Shown: positions 43,591 to 51,641 of the stretch, one piece after another | Layout: every line of letters starts with the position of its first letter | How positions within the stretch are numbered: the first letter of the stretch is position 1 | Assembly (NCBI GenBank): GCA_036381495.1 | Contig: DASVCS010000120.1 | Span: 1-56,224 of the forward strand | Length of the DNA stretch: 56,224 nucleotides | Source: DASVCS01 sp036381495 | Lineage (GTDB): Bacteria > Gemmatimonadota > Gemmatimonadetes > Longimicrobiales > RSA9 | Direction: 5' to 3' | Notes under the pieces: model-generated | Told to the model about the DNA's origin: nothing | Seen by the model: the letters and a program-made list of their open reading frames with translations, nothing else | Database searches by the model: none | Translations under genes and position numbers: made by a program

Positions 43591-43626
43591 CAGCCCTAGC
43601 CCGGGCGGCGCGAAGCGCCGCCCCTA
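43591..43626 (-). repeat. TAG-hairpin-GGGCTA element at the 3' end of the dienelactone hydrolase gene
   Basis: On the coding strand the stop TAG (43624-43626) runs directly into GGGCGGCGC-TTC-GCGCCGCCC (43603-43623), a 9-bp perfect hairpin. GGGCTAGGGCTGGG follows (43591-43605). The order is the same as at 45830-45894. Confidence 0.8.
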
Positions 43627-44496
43627 CGCCGCCCCTCCCAGCGTCCGCCCGAGATACGCCTTGAGCCGGCGCCACGCATCCGCCGCGGGTCCCGTGTTGT
43701 GCTCGGGATCGCGGTCCACCCAGAGCCAGAAGCCGTGGTTCACGGCGTCGTAGACGTGGATGTCGTTCGGGATCCCGGCGTTGCGGAGGGCGGCGGCGAA
43801 GCGCTCGACGGCCTCGGGCGGGATCCCCTGGTCCTGGCCGGCGAAGGTGCCGTAGATCTCGTGGTTCAGCCGCGCCAGCTTCTCGGGGTCTTCCACCAGG
43901 CTGCCGTAGAAGATCGCGGTCCCCTCGTGGTGCTCGCCGCCAATGGCGTAGCTCAGCGCGATCCCGCCGCCGAAGCACCACCCGATCGTCGCGATCTTGC
44001 CGGTCACGTCCGGCCTGGCGCGGAGGAAGCGCGCGGCCGCGTCCAGATTCGCGATCGTCCGCTCGGGGTTCGAGTGCACCTCCTGCATGAGCGCCACGTT
44101 CTCGTCGCGGTTGCTCCCCGTCCGCCCCGAATAGAGGTCCGCGGCCAGTGCGACGTACCCCTCGTCCGCGAGCGCATCGGCCACCTGCCGGACACGGTCG
44201 TTCAACCCGTTCCACTCGTGGATCAGGATCACCGCCGGGAACGGCCCCTCGCCCTCCGGCACCACCAGGTACCCGCGCGTGGCCGTGTCGCCCTCGAAAT
44301 AGTGCACCGCCTCTCCACGCGGCGGCGGCGCCTTGCCCAGGATCGCCGCCGGCAGCGAATCCGTGGGCGCCGTGGCCATAGCCGCCGGCGCCGCCTTCTC
44401 CGCGAGCTGCTCCTGCTGCCCTCCGCCGCACGATGCCGCGACCGCAACGACCGGCGCGACGGTCAGGACGATGGCACCACGTACGCGCTGACGCAT
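43624..44496 (-). CDS. Dienelactone hydrolase family lipoprotein
   Basis: 290 aa. Signal peptide with a Cys after VAVAAS (VAASC). Alpha/beta-hydrolase of the DLH group: YLVVPEGEGPFPAVILIHEWNGL, YVALAADLYSG, the catalytic Cys in GWCFGGG, Asp in the GQDQGIP region and His in DAVNHGFW form the Cys-Asp-His triad. It hydrolyses lactone or ester bonds; the lipobox puts it in the envelope, unusual for classical cytoplasmic DLH. Its stop codon forms part of a repeat element. Confidence 0.92.
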   Translation of the reverse strand: MRQRVRGAIVLTVAPVVAVAASCGGGQQEQLAEKAAPAAMATAPTDSLPAAILGKAPPPRGEAVHYFEGDTATRGYLVVPEGEGPFPAVILIHEWNGLNDRVRQVADALADEGYVALAADLYSGRTGSNRDENVALMQEVHSNPERTIANLDAAARFLRARPDVTGKIATIGWCFGGGIALSYAIGGEHHEGTAIFYGSLVEDPEKLARLNHEIYGTFAGQDQGIPPEAVERFAAALRNAGIPNDIHVYDAVNHGFWLWVDRDPEHNTGPAADAWRRLKAYLGRTLGGAA

Positions 44497-44611
44497 CGGT
44501 TCCTCCTGGTGGCAGGTCTGATCATGGCAAGATTACCGGGCACGGGACCGGTGTGCAAGCGGCGATCGCGCCCACACCATCACCGGCCCACCGCTCCGCC
44601 GCCAGCGCCAC

Positions 44612-45721
44612 CTACGGCGCGCGCTGCTCCTTCGGCAGGCGGCCCGCGAGATAGGCTTTGCCGCGCTCCATCAGCGCCGCGAAGCCCTCCGCATCGCCGG
44701 CGCGGACCACGGAGCGGATCCGCTCGAGCGCGTAGAGGAGCGCGGCCAGAGACTCGGTCCCGTAGTCGTTGAGTGCCTGGATCTCGAAGTAGAGGTGCGG
44801 ATTCTCTTCCGCGACCTTGGCGGCGATGCCGAGTTGTGCATCGAACGTGGTGCTCGACAGCTTGGCCAGTCGCGGCGCGGCCTCGCCGCTCTCGGCGAGC
44901 GCGGTGAAGAACGCGATGTTGAGCGCGTGCGAGAGGCCGAGCACGTATGCAATGAGACGGTCGTGACTCTCGAGGTCCATGTCGACCTGGATCGCCATGG
45001 TCGAGGCGAAGAGTTCGCGCGCGCCGTCGACCGCACCGGCCGCGCCGAGGTCGATGAAGATGATGTGGCGCCCCGTGAGCAGCTCGGTGTCGGGACCGAA
45101 CATCGGGTGCACCGACGTGACGCGGACACCGGCGTCGACCAGCGCCATCAGACCCGAGCGCAGCGGGCTCTTGAGCGAGCCGATGTCGAAGACCAACCCG
45201 TGCGGCTTCCGCTCGGCGAGCTCGTGGAGGATGCCATTCGAGACCGTGAGCGGCGCCGCGACGACGATGATGTCGTGCGCGAGATCCGTGTCGCGCCAGT
45301 CGGCGACGTGGACGTGTCCCTCGACCGGCCCCGCGGGATCGGCGACCTCGACATCGTAGCCCTGCGACGCGAGAAAGCGGACGATCCACTGCCCCATCTT
45401 GCCACGTCCGCCGATCACCAGCACGCGCTTCCCCGCGCCTCCACCGCGGGCGACGACCTTGTCCCGCTCCTGGACGGCAAGCGATGAACGGATGAGCAGG
45501 AGCATCAGCTCCTCGGCCGTGCGCGGCGAGATACCGAGCTCGGCGGCGGCTGCGCGCGCCCGCTCGATGACCTCGACCTCCTGCCGGTAGTCGCGCGTCG
45601 GGATCCCGCGCTCGCGCTTGATCCGTCCCAACTCCGAGGCCAGCGCCTGCCGCCGCGCGACCAGCGCAAGGATCTCGCGGTCCACCGCCGCGAGCTCGCC
45701 TCTCAACTGCTCCATCGACAT
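44612..45721 (-). CDS. tyrA: Bifunctional chorismate mutase / prephenate dehydrogenase
   Basis: 369 aa. Residues 1-90 are an AroQ-type chorismate mutase (LRGELAAVDREILALVARRQALASELGRIKRERG, with catalytic Arg and Lys). Residues 98-370 are a prephenate dehydrogenase: Rossmann loop VIGGRGKMGQW, VVAAPLTVSNGIL, FDIGSLKSPL, VTSVHPMFGPDTELL, and SHDRLIAYVLGLSHALNIAF. Catalyses chorismate to prephenate to 4-hydroxyphenylpyruvate for tyrosine synthesis, the fusion also known in Escherichia coli TyrA. Its promoter appears to be at 45775-45803, with hexanucleotide repeats in the 5' UTR. Confidence 0.95.
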   Translation of the reverse strand: MSMEQLRGELAAVDREILALVARRQALASELGRIKRERGIPTRDYRQEVEVIERARAAAAELGISPRTAEELMLLLIRSSLAVQERDKVVARGGGAGKRVLVIGGRGKMGQWIVRFLASQGYDVEVADPAGPVEGHVHVADWRDTDLAHDIIVVAAPLTVSNGILHELAERKPHGLVFDIGSLKSPLRSGLMALVDAGVRVTSVHPMFGPDTELLTGRHIIFIDLGAAGAVDGARELFASTMAIQVDMDLESHDRLIAYVLGLSHALNIAFFTALAESGEAAPRLAKLSSTTFDAQLGIAAKVAEENPHLYFEIQALNDYGTESLAALLYALERIRSVVRAGDAEGFAALMERGKAYLAGRLPKEQRAP

Positions 45722-45741
45722 GCCAGCGATCCTGGTTTCGT

Positions 45742-45863
45742 GGGCTAGGGCTAGGGCTGGGGCTGGGGCTGGGGAAGGTAGCCCGACGTCCGGAGGTGGT
45801 CACCACGGCCCGCAGTCGGCTCCGACCGACCCCAGCCCCAGCCCCAGCCCCAGCCCTAGCCCG
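45742..45863. repeat. 33-bp inverted repeat made of GGGCTA/GGGCTG hexamers
   Basis: The arm at 45742-45774 (GGGCTAGGGCTAGGGCTG...) and the reverse complement of 45830-45863 differ at one hexamer position. A 55-nt spacer contains the GTGGTCACCAC palindrome. The arrangement lies between the S9 peptidase stop and the tyrA start. Confidence 0.9.
45775..45803 (-). promoter_or_regulatory. Candidate tyrA promoter (GTGACC-17-TACCTT)
   Basis: Minus strand: GTGACC (45798-45803), a 17-nt spacer, TACCTT (45775-45780). Transcription would begin in the CCCCAGCCCCAGCCCTAG repeat, about 50 nt before the ATG. It sits inside the loop of the inverted repeat. Confidence 0.4.
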
Positions 45864-45894
45864 GGCGCCGAAGGCGCCCACCGAAGGCGCCCTA
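45830..45894 (-). repeat. TAG-hairpin-GGGCTA/GGGCTG element at the 3' end of the S9 peptidase gene
   Basis: Coding-strand order: stop TAG (45892-45894), GGCGCCTTCGGTGGGCGCC, a small hairpin GGGCGCC-TTC-GGCGCCC, then GGGCTA and four GGGCTG units (a G-quadruplex pattern). Same order as the element at 43591-43626; the array at 4341-4375 shares the TAG-GGCTA part without the hairpin. Confidence 0.8.
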
Positions 45895-48072
45895 CGGCTC
45901 GGCCGCCACCGTCTCGTTCGGCCGGTCGATCAGCCAGTACGTGAACCACTGGCGGAGCCGCGCCAGACGGTCGACCAGCAGCCACGGCTCGCCGGTGCGC
46001 GAGAGGTCGTGGGTCGAGCGCGGGTAGCGGACGAACTCGACGGGCACGCCGTGCTTCTTCAACGCGACGAACCACTGCTCGGCATCGGTCATCGGCGTGC
46101 GGTGGTCCTCCTCGGACTGAACGATGAGTGTCGGCGTCGTCACGTTGCGTGCGTAACGGATCGGCGAAAGCTCGTCGTAGAGCTCGGGGTTGTCCCACGG
46201 CTTGCCGAAGAACTCGAACTCGGTCAGCCCGGGCACATCCGAGGTGCCGTACCACGACCACCAATCGCTGATCATGCGGTCGGTCTGCGCGGCCTCGAAG
46301 CGGTCCGTCTTCGTCGTGATCCATGCGGTCATGAAGCCGCCGTACGAGCCGCCGGTCACGCCCATGTGCAGCGAATCCACATCCGGCCGGCGCGCCACGA
46401 TGTCGACCGCCTTCATGAGGTCCTCGTAGTCCTCATCACCCCAGCGCCCGCGCGTCGAGTAGGTGAAGTCCGCGCCGTAACCGCCGGAACCACGCGGATT
46501 CGTGAAGAGCACCCACATCCCGGCGCCGGCGATGTTCTGGAACTCGTCGAACCAGTTCTCGCCGTACCGCGAGTGCGGGCCGCCGTGGACGTAGAGGACG
46601 AGCGGGTACTTGTGTCCCGGCTCGTAGCCGTACGGCTTCATGAGCCACGCCTCGATCTCGCGGCCGCCCACCGAGGTGTAGGTGAAGCGCTCGGCATCCG
46701 ACCACGCGATCTCCGCGTTCAGCGCGTCGTTGAACCCGGTCAGCCTGCGCTCGTTATCGCCGTCGATGTCCGCGACGAAGAGCTCCGTCGGATGGTCGAG
46801 CGATGAGGCGACGAACGCGACCTTTTCGAGATCCTCGTCGAAGCTCACGCCGTACATGCGCCGCCGCCCGCCGATCACCTCTTCGAGGTCGCCGTCCTCC
46901 GGGTCGAGGCGGAACACCGCATCGCGCCCGCCGATCGCGGCGGTGAGGATGATGTCGCCGTCGGGCGTCCACTCGTAGTCGTTCGGCTCGTACGGCCAGT
47001 CGCCGAGCAGCTCGCGCGGCGCGCCGCCATCGACATCGATCAGGTAGAGCTCCTCCTGCCCGGTCCGCACTCCGCCATTCGAGGTGAACAGGAGCTGCTC
47101 GCCGTCGGGCGACCACGCCAGCCCGCGCTCACTCCCCATGAGTTCGGCCACGCGCCGCGGCGCGCCGCCCTCGATCGAGATCACGAAGATGTCCGCGTCG
47201 TTGCGCGGCGCCTCGTCGCGCGCCGCATCGTAGGGGAGCCGCGCGATCGAGTCGCGCTCGGCCGCGACCACCGAATCGGGTCGCAGCTCGGGATCCGCCG
47301 TGAACGCGATCCAGCGCCCATCGGGCGAGACGGCGGCGTCGCGATGCGAGTACTCGGTGTCCGTGATCTGGATCTTCGACGTGTCGCCGTACGCCTGCAT
47401 CCAGAGCTGGGCCGCGCGCCACTCGCGCGCCTCGCGCCGGTTCGGGATGAAACCCCGGCCGTTGCGCTTGTAGCCCAGCTCGACGATGTGACGGCCATCG
47501 AAGCGCTTCGCGTTCAGCGGATGCGTGATCGCGCCGTACGGCGGCCGCGCCATCGGCTGCATCCCCGCCCAGGGGTCGTCCTCTTTCTTCGCGGAATCCG
47601 CCGCGGCCTCGTCGCCATCGGCCGGTTCCGTCCAGACCGCGAAGCTGTGGTCGCGCGGCGTCGAGCCCGTCGGGTAGTCCTCGAGCTGGAACGCCTCGCC
47701 GCGCGGCCCGTCCATCCGCAGCGCCCACGTCGAGCCCTCCCCGCCCTCGCGGCGCGACGAGAAGAACAGGTACTTCCCGTCCGGCGACCACCGCGGATTC
47801 GAACTCTCCGTCCCCGGCGCGGTGACGCGGTACGGCTCGCCGCCCGCCGCCGGCACGAGCCAGACCTCGCGGTGGCGACGGTTCTCCTTCTCGACCACCG
47901 TGGTCACCGTGAACGCGACCAGCCGCCCGTCCGGCGACATCGCCGGGTCGCCGAGCGTGGTCACGCGATACCAGTCCGCGGGCGTAAACGCCCGCTTCTC
48001 CGCCTGCTGCCCTCGCGCGGCGGCCGGCGACAGGAGCACCGCGACGGCTGTGATGACGACCATCGGACGCAT
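45892..48072 (-). CDS. S9 family peptidase (acylaminoacyl-peptidase/DPP-like)
   Basis: 726 aa from the ATG at 48072, which has GGAG 8 nt upstream. Signal peptide MRPMVVITAVAVLLSPAAARG. The N-terminal propeller (about 30-450) carries TolB-like blades (PAMSPDGRLVAFTV, NPRWSPDGKYLFFSSRREG, GLAWSPDGEQLLFTSNGG). The C-terminal alpha/beta-hydrolase has catalytic Ser in GVTGGSYGGFMTAW, Asp in the QSEEDHRTP region and His in RYPRSTHDLS. Exported serine exopeptidase acting on small peptides. A plausible promoter lies at 48121-48150. Confidence 0.94.
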   Translation of the reverse strand: MRPMVVITAVAVLLSPAAARGQQAEKRAFTPADWYRVTTLGDPAMSPDGRLVAFTVTTVVEKENRRHREVWLVPAAGGEPYRVTAPGTESSNPRWSPDGKYLFFSSRREGGEGSTWALRMDGPRGEAFQLEDYPTGSTPRDHSFAVWTEPADGDEAAADSAKKEDDPWAGMQPMARPPYGAITHPLNAKRFDGRHIVELGYKRNGRGFIPNRREAREWRAAQLWMQAYGDTSKIQITDTEYSHRDAAVSPDGRWIAFTADPELRPDSVVAAERDSIARLPYDAARDEAPRNDADIFVISIEGGAPRRVAELMGSERGLAWSPDGEQLLFTSNGGVRTGQEELYLIDVDGGAPRELLGDWPYEPNDYEWTPDGDIILTAAIGGRDAVFRLDPEDGDLEEVIGGRRRMYGVSFDEDLEKVAFVASSLDHPTELFVADIDGDNERRLTGFNDALNAEIAWSDAERFTYTSVGGREIEAWLMKPYGYEPGHKYPLVLYVHGGPHSRYGENWFDEFQNIAGAGMWVLFTNPRGSGGYGADFTYSTRGRWGDEDYEDLMKAVDIVARRPDVDSLHMGVTGGSYGGFMTAWITTKTDRFEAAQTDRMISDWWSWYGTSDVPGLTEFEFFGKPWDNPELYDELSPIRYARNVTTPTLIVQSEEDHRTPMTDAEQWFVALKKHGVPVEFVRYPRSTHDLSRTGEPWLLVDRLARLRQWFTYWLIDRPNETVAAEP

Positions 48073-48120
48073 GGATCCGCTCCGGATAGAAGAGCATGTC
48101 GTGGTGGAATGACGGATACA

Positions 48121-48150
48121 CGAATAACCGGAGGGCAGGCGCTGCGTCAA
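48121..48150 (-). promoter_or_regulatory. Candidate S9 peptidase promoter (TTGACG-18-TATTCG)
   Basis: Minus strand: TTGACG (48145-48150), an 18-nt spacer, TATTCG (48121-48126), about 50 nt before the ATG. Strong -35, weak -10. Confidence 0.35.
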
Positions 48151-48338
48151 CCGATGCGGAGGCGGATAGGAGGGTGGTGTGCCGCGCGCCGGCGCCCCGC
48201 GCACGCCTCGCGGGCCGTTCCAATGCCTGATCACGTCGGGTCGGATACCGCGCTATTGCCGTGGGCCGCAGCGTCGCATCAATTGCATGCGCGGCGGAAG
48301 ACCCGTAGCGAATCGCGCACGGCGCGTGTAACGTACGA

Positions 48339-48463
48339 CCGGTCGGATGCAAGACCGGCGCGGGGCCTTTCTGGCCCCGCAGCTCCATGAAGCACGTGCG
48401 GGGCAGGCGATCACTCACCTACCCCGCACGGATCCTCGTCCTCCGGGGAGCCCCTTGCGGGGC
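48339..48463 (+). other. Putative structured RNA or DNA element (four consecutive hairpins)
   Basis: Stems: CCGGTC/GACCGG (48339-48358), GCGGGGCC/GGCCCCGC (48360-48380), CGTGCGGGG/CCCCGCACG with an 18-nt loop (48395-48430), and GCCCC/GGGGC (48450-48463). No T-tract after any of them. It lies 86 bp upstream of the Abi pseudogene. No known RNA family was recognised (not tRNA, SRP, 6S, tmRNA or RNase P). Confidence 0.35.
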
Positions 48464-48548
48464 GCGAATCCGAAGGCTCACACCACGTACAGTGGCGACA
48501 ACGTTACTCGATGTCAAGACCCGCCGGGTCCCGTCGCCTCCGGGCGTC

Positions 48549-49192
48549 GTGACCCGAATCCACGCGCTACGGGACGCAATCTCCGCGCCGCGCCTGTCCA
48601 CGTACCTCCGCTACACCCACCGGAACGTGCGCCGAGCCCTGGACCTGTACGAATGGAACATCCGCGCCGGCTTGGCCTTGTTACCAATCCTTCAAGTCGA
48701 CGAGGTCGCCTTGCGCAACGCGATCAATGGCGCATTGATCCGTGCTTTCGACGCTCGCTGGCCCTACTCGGATGGGTTTCTTCCGTGCTCTTCCGACCCG
48801 GGACCGGCGCACGTTCCTCGATGCGCGTCGAAAACTCGAACGCGAGCTTCAGATCCGTCGGGTATCGACCGGCGACTTCGTCGCGGCCCAATCCTACTGG
48901 TTCTGGGTATCCATGCTGACGAGACGCTACGACGAACGCGTTTGGAAGCGGCAGTTCGCACCTGCGTTCCCGTACGCTCCCGCGCGTGTGGACCGGGAAA
49001 CCATCCATGTGCTGAGCGACAACCTGCGGCGGCTCCGAAACCGCATCGCGCACCACGAACCACTCATGCGGCACGCCCTCCCCCGGTGCGTACAAGCGCG
49101 CGATCTCGATCGTCCGCTGGATCAGCCCCGTGAAGGCGGTCTGGGCGATGGAGCGTTGGCCACCGACCCGGGCCCTTGTCTTGCCGCGGTAG
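48549..49192 (+). pseudogene. Abi-family (abortive infection, PF07751-like) gene with two frameshifts
   Basis: Three overlapping frames together give one complete Abi-like protein. Frame 1 from the GTG at 48549: DAISAPRLSTYLRYTHRNVRRAL, LYEWNIRAGLALLPILQVDEVALRNAI. After an extra base near GGG (48774-48776): FFRALPTRDRRTFLDARRKLERE, SYWFWVSMLTRRYDERVW, then LRRLRNRIAHHEPL with the HEPx4-like RNxxxH signature. After an extra base in CCCCC (49080-49084): PGAYKRAISIVRWISPVKAVWAME, stop at 49190. Restored length is about 213 aa. RNxxxxH motifs are typical of HEPN-type toxins. It is an inactivated defence gene, unless both shifts are assembly errors. Confidence 0.75.
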
Positions 49193-49249
49193 CGCCGGGC
49201 ACGACCGCCACGTGCGCGAACGGTCGCCCGACGCATAGAATACGATTGC

Positions 49250-49417
49250 GTGAACCGATCCGGTGGCGGACAGCCGCCACCATCGGACATACCGGAACGG
49301 AAGAACGACCTGGTCGCCGGCGTGTACGAATTGGATGCACCGGACGGCCGGACGACCGTCGCGGTGAAGCTCATCGACATGCTGGGCGAGGAGGTCCTCG
49401 TGACGGTGGAGGTCTGA
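49250..49417 (+). CDS. Hypothetical 55-aa protein upstream of pdxH
   Basis: GTG start; TAGAAT, a near-consensus -10, ends 8 nt before it, so the message could be leaderless. The C-terminal half is well-composed: NDLVAGVYELDAPDGRTTVAVKLIDMLGEEVLVTVEV, predicted beta-rich. The stop is one base before the pdxH GTG, which supports a coupled pair. No family recognised. Confidence 0.5.
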   Translation: MNRSGGGQPPPSDIPERKNDLVAGVYELDAPDGRTTVAVKLIDMLGEEVLVTVEV

Positions 49418-49418
49418 G

Positions 49419-50072
49419 GTGGCCGGATCGATTGCCGACCTGCGGCGGGAGTACGCGCGCGCGGCGTTGAACGAGACGGAGTTGCATCCCGATCCGATCG
49501 AGCAGTTCCGGCTCTGGTTCGCGCAGGTGGTCGAGGCGGAGGCGCACGATCCCAGTGCCATGGTCCTGGCCACGGCCAATGCGGATGGCCGCCCGTCCGC
49601 GCGGGTGGTGCTGCTCAAGGGGGTGGACGCGGACGGCTTCGTCTTCTACACGGACTACCGCAGCCGGAAAGGGCGGGAGCTGGAGGAGAACCCGTTCGCG
49701 GCACTGGTCTTCTACTGGCCGGAGCTGGAGCGGCAGGTGCGGGTGACCGGCACGGTGAGCCGGGTCTCGCGCGCGGAGTCGGAGGCGTACTTCCGGTCGC
49801 GCCCGCGCGGCAGCCGGCTGGCGGCGTGGGCCTCGCACCAGAGTGCCCCGCTCAGCAGCCGGGCCGAGCTGGAGGCGCGGCTCGACGAGGTGACCGCCCG
49901 CGTCGGCGCCGGCATCGACGGCGAGGTCCCGCTCCCGCCGCACTGGGGCGGCTTTCGCGTCACACCCGATTCGATCGAATTCTGGCAGGGTCGCCCGAAC
50001 CGGCTGCACGACCGGTTCCTGTACACGCTCGAGCCGCACGGCGCGTGGCGCATCGAGCGCCTCTCGCCGTGA
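49419..50072 (+). CDS. pdxH: Pyridoxamine/pyridoxine 5'-phosphate oxidase
   Basis: 217 aa. GTG start just after GAGGTCTGA. PNPOx features: FRLWFAQVVEAEAHDPSAMVLATANADGRPSARVVLLKG (FMN-binding), FVFYTDYRSRKGRELEENPFAALVFYWPELERQVRVTG, RPRGSRLAAWASHQS, and the C-terminal PPHWGGFRVTPDSIEFWQGRPNRLHDR...WRIERLSP. Uses FMN and O2 to make pyridoxal 5'-phosphate in the cytoplasm. Complete and of normal length. Coupled to the small ORF at 49250; truD follows after 130 bp or more. Confidence 0.97.
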   Translation: MAGSIADLRREYARAALNETELHPDPIEQFRLWFAQVVEAEAHDPSAMVLATANADGRPSARVVLLKGVDADGFVFYTDYRSRKGRELEENPFAALVFYWPELERQVRVTGTVSRVSRAESEAYFRSRPRGSRLAAWASHQSAPLSSRAELEARLDEVTARVGAGIDGEVPLPPHWGGFRVTPDSIEFWQGRPNRLHDRFLYTLEPHGAWRIERLSP

Positions 50073-50090
50073 TGCGGACCAGGTTTCATC

Positions 50091-50198
50091 TTTTCGATTC
50101 GTCCCGACCCCGGAAACCGTCCTGCCGCAAGGCGTTCCGCGTCTGGAGCGGCGCGAGTTCCGGCGGACCGGCTTTTACTTTTTCGATTCGTCCCGACC
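50091..50198 (+). repeat. 19-nt direct repeat in the pdxH-truD interval
   Basis: TTTTCGATTCGTCCCGACC at 50091-50109 and again at 50180-50198, 89 nt apart. Each is preceded by a T-rich stretch in otherwise GC-rich DNA. Could be a duplicated regulatory site. Confidence 0.85.
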
Positions 50199-50289
50199 GA
50201 ACATGCCGCCGGCGCTGCGCCGGCCGCGCCCGCGACTGCGCGGACGGCCGCGCGCCCCGCCGCCCGTGAACCGGCCCGATCCGCTGCGC

Positions 50290-51510
50290 ATGCGCTTGCC
50301 GTACCTGACCGCGGAGGTCCCGGCGATCCCCGGCGAGCTCAAGCGGTTCTACGAGGACTTCGTGGTCGAGGAGTTGCCGCTCTACGAGCCCGAGGGGACG
50401 GGCGACCACGTCTTCTTCGGGATCGAGAAGGCGGGTCTCTCGACGCAGCGGGCGGTGGCGGACATCGCCCGTGCACTCGGTGTCCGGCCGCGCGACATCG
50501 GCGTGGCGGGGCTCAAGGACGCGCACGCGGTGACGCGCCAGACGCTCAGCGTGGAGCACGTGGATCCCGCGCGCATCGCGTCGCTCGAGATCCCGCGCGT
50601 CCGGATCCTCTGGACGCGGCGGCACCCGCGGAAGCTGCGCACGGGGCACCTGCGCGCGAACCGGTTCACGATCCGCCTGCGCGGGACCGACCCGGGCCGC
50701 CTCGACGACGTACGAGAGGTCCTCGCCGTCCTCGCCAAGCGCGGCGTGCCGAACTATTTCGGCCCGCAGCGGTTCGGCTCGCGGGGAGACACCGGCGACG
50801 TCGGTAGAGCGCTGATCCGGGGCGATGCGGCGGAGGCCGCGCAACTCATCGCCGGGCGGCCGGGGCCGCACGACGCCGGTGCGGTGCGGGCCGCCCGCGA
50901 ACTGTTCGCGGCCGGGCGCTACGCCGAGGCGGCGCGCGCGTGGCCGCGCGGCTACGCGCACTGCGCCCGCCTCTCTCGCGCCATGGCCCGCGGGCACGGG
51001 GATGCCGCGCGGGCGCTGCATACCCTCGACCGGCGCCTGCTCCGCCTCTACGTCCACGCCTTCCAGTCATCGCTCTTCAACGCCGTGCTCGCGCGGCGCA
51101 TCCAGGAGATCGACCGCGTGCGGGACGGCGACCTGGCGGTCAAGCACGACACGGGCGGGATCTTCACGGTCGAGGACGCGGCCGCCGAACAGCCGCGCGC
51201 CGCGCGGTTCGAGATCTCGCCGACCGGCCCGCTCTTCGGGCCCCACATGCGCGAGCCCGCGGGCGCGCCGGCCGAGATCGAGCGCGCCGTACTCAACGCG
51301 GCCGGCATCCGCCCCGAGGATTTCCCGCGGACCGGCCCCTACCGGGCGCCCGGCTCGCGCCGGCCGCTCCGCCTCCCGCTCGCCGATGCCTCGGTCGAGC
51401 CCGGACGCGACGACGCCGGCCCCTTCCTCGCGTTCCGCTTCACCCTGCCGCCCGGCGCGTACGCCACCGCCGTGCTGCGCGAGGTCGGGAAGGAGGAATT
51501 GGAGGGTTAG
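50290..51510 (+). CDS. truD: tRNA pseudouridine(13) synthase TruD
   Basis: About 406 aa from the ATG at 50290, where family homology begins (LPYLTAEVPAIPGELKRFYEDFVVEELPLY). Starts at 50203 (ATG) or 50266 (GTG) would add Arg/Pro-rich sequence; none has a clear ribosome binding site. The catalytic Asp is in VAGLKDAHAVTRQ. Other family marks are RANRFTIRLRG, KRGVPNYFGPQRFGSRGDTGDVG, and the TRUD insertion domain followed by YVHAFQSSLFNAVLARRI and GPLFGPHMREPAG. Converts U13 of tRNA(Glu) to pseudouridine. Confidence 0.93.
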   Translation: MRLPYLTAEVPAIPGELKRFYEDFVVEELPLYEPEGTGDHVFFGIEKAGLSTQRAVADIARALGVRPRDIGVAGLKDAHAVTRQTLSVEHVDPARIASLEIPRVRILWTRRHPRKLRTGHLRANRFTIRLRGTDPGRLDDVREVLAVLAKRGVPNYFGPQRFGSRGDTGDVGRALIRGDAAEAAQLIAGRPGPHDAGAVRAARELFAAGRYAEAARAWPRGYAHCARLSRAMARGHGDAARALHTLDRRLLRLYVHAFQSSLFNAVLARRIQEIDRVRDGDLAVKHDTGGIFTVEDAAAEQPRAARFEISPTGPLFGPHMREPAGAPAEIERAVLNAAGIRPEDFPRTGPYRAPGSRRPLRLPLADASVEPGRDDAGPFLAFRFTLPPGAYATAVLREVGKEELEG

Positions 51511-51641
51511 AGCCCGGCGGAACGGACGGAACCGGGATGGGACCGCCGGGCGCGGGACCGGCGGCTCCGGCTTCGGGCGCGGGAACGTTGGCGGGAACCG
51601 CGGCGCTGGCGAAGGGGCGGAGCCCGCGGTGTTCACCCCGC

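Larger units (their letters stand above)
48073..48548. other. Divergent intergenic region with a cluster of hairpins
   Basis: No convincing gene. The left part holds the S9 peptidase promoter. From 48339 to 48463 four hairpins follow one another on the plus strand. GC is lower than in flanking genes, consistent with an acquired segment that includes the broken Abi gene. Confidence 0.6.

Noticed and set aside
48339..48463. Hairpin cluster considered as a tRNA, SRP RNA, tmRNA or RNase P RNA
   Set aside because: No cloverleaf with CCA/T-loop consensus, no SRP GGAAGGAAGCA-like loop and no other hallmark sequence.
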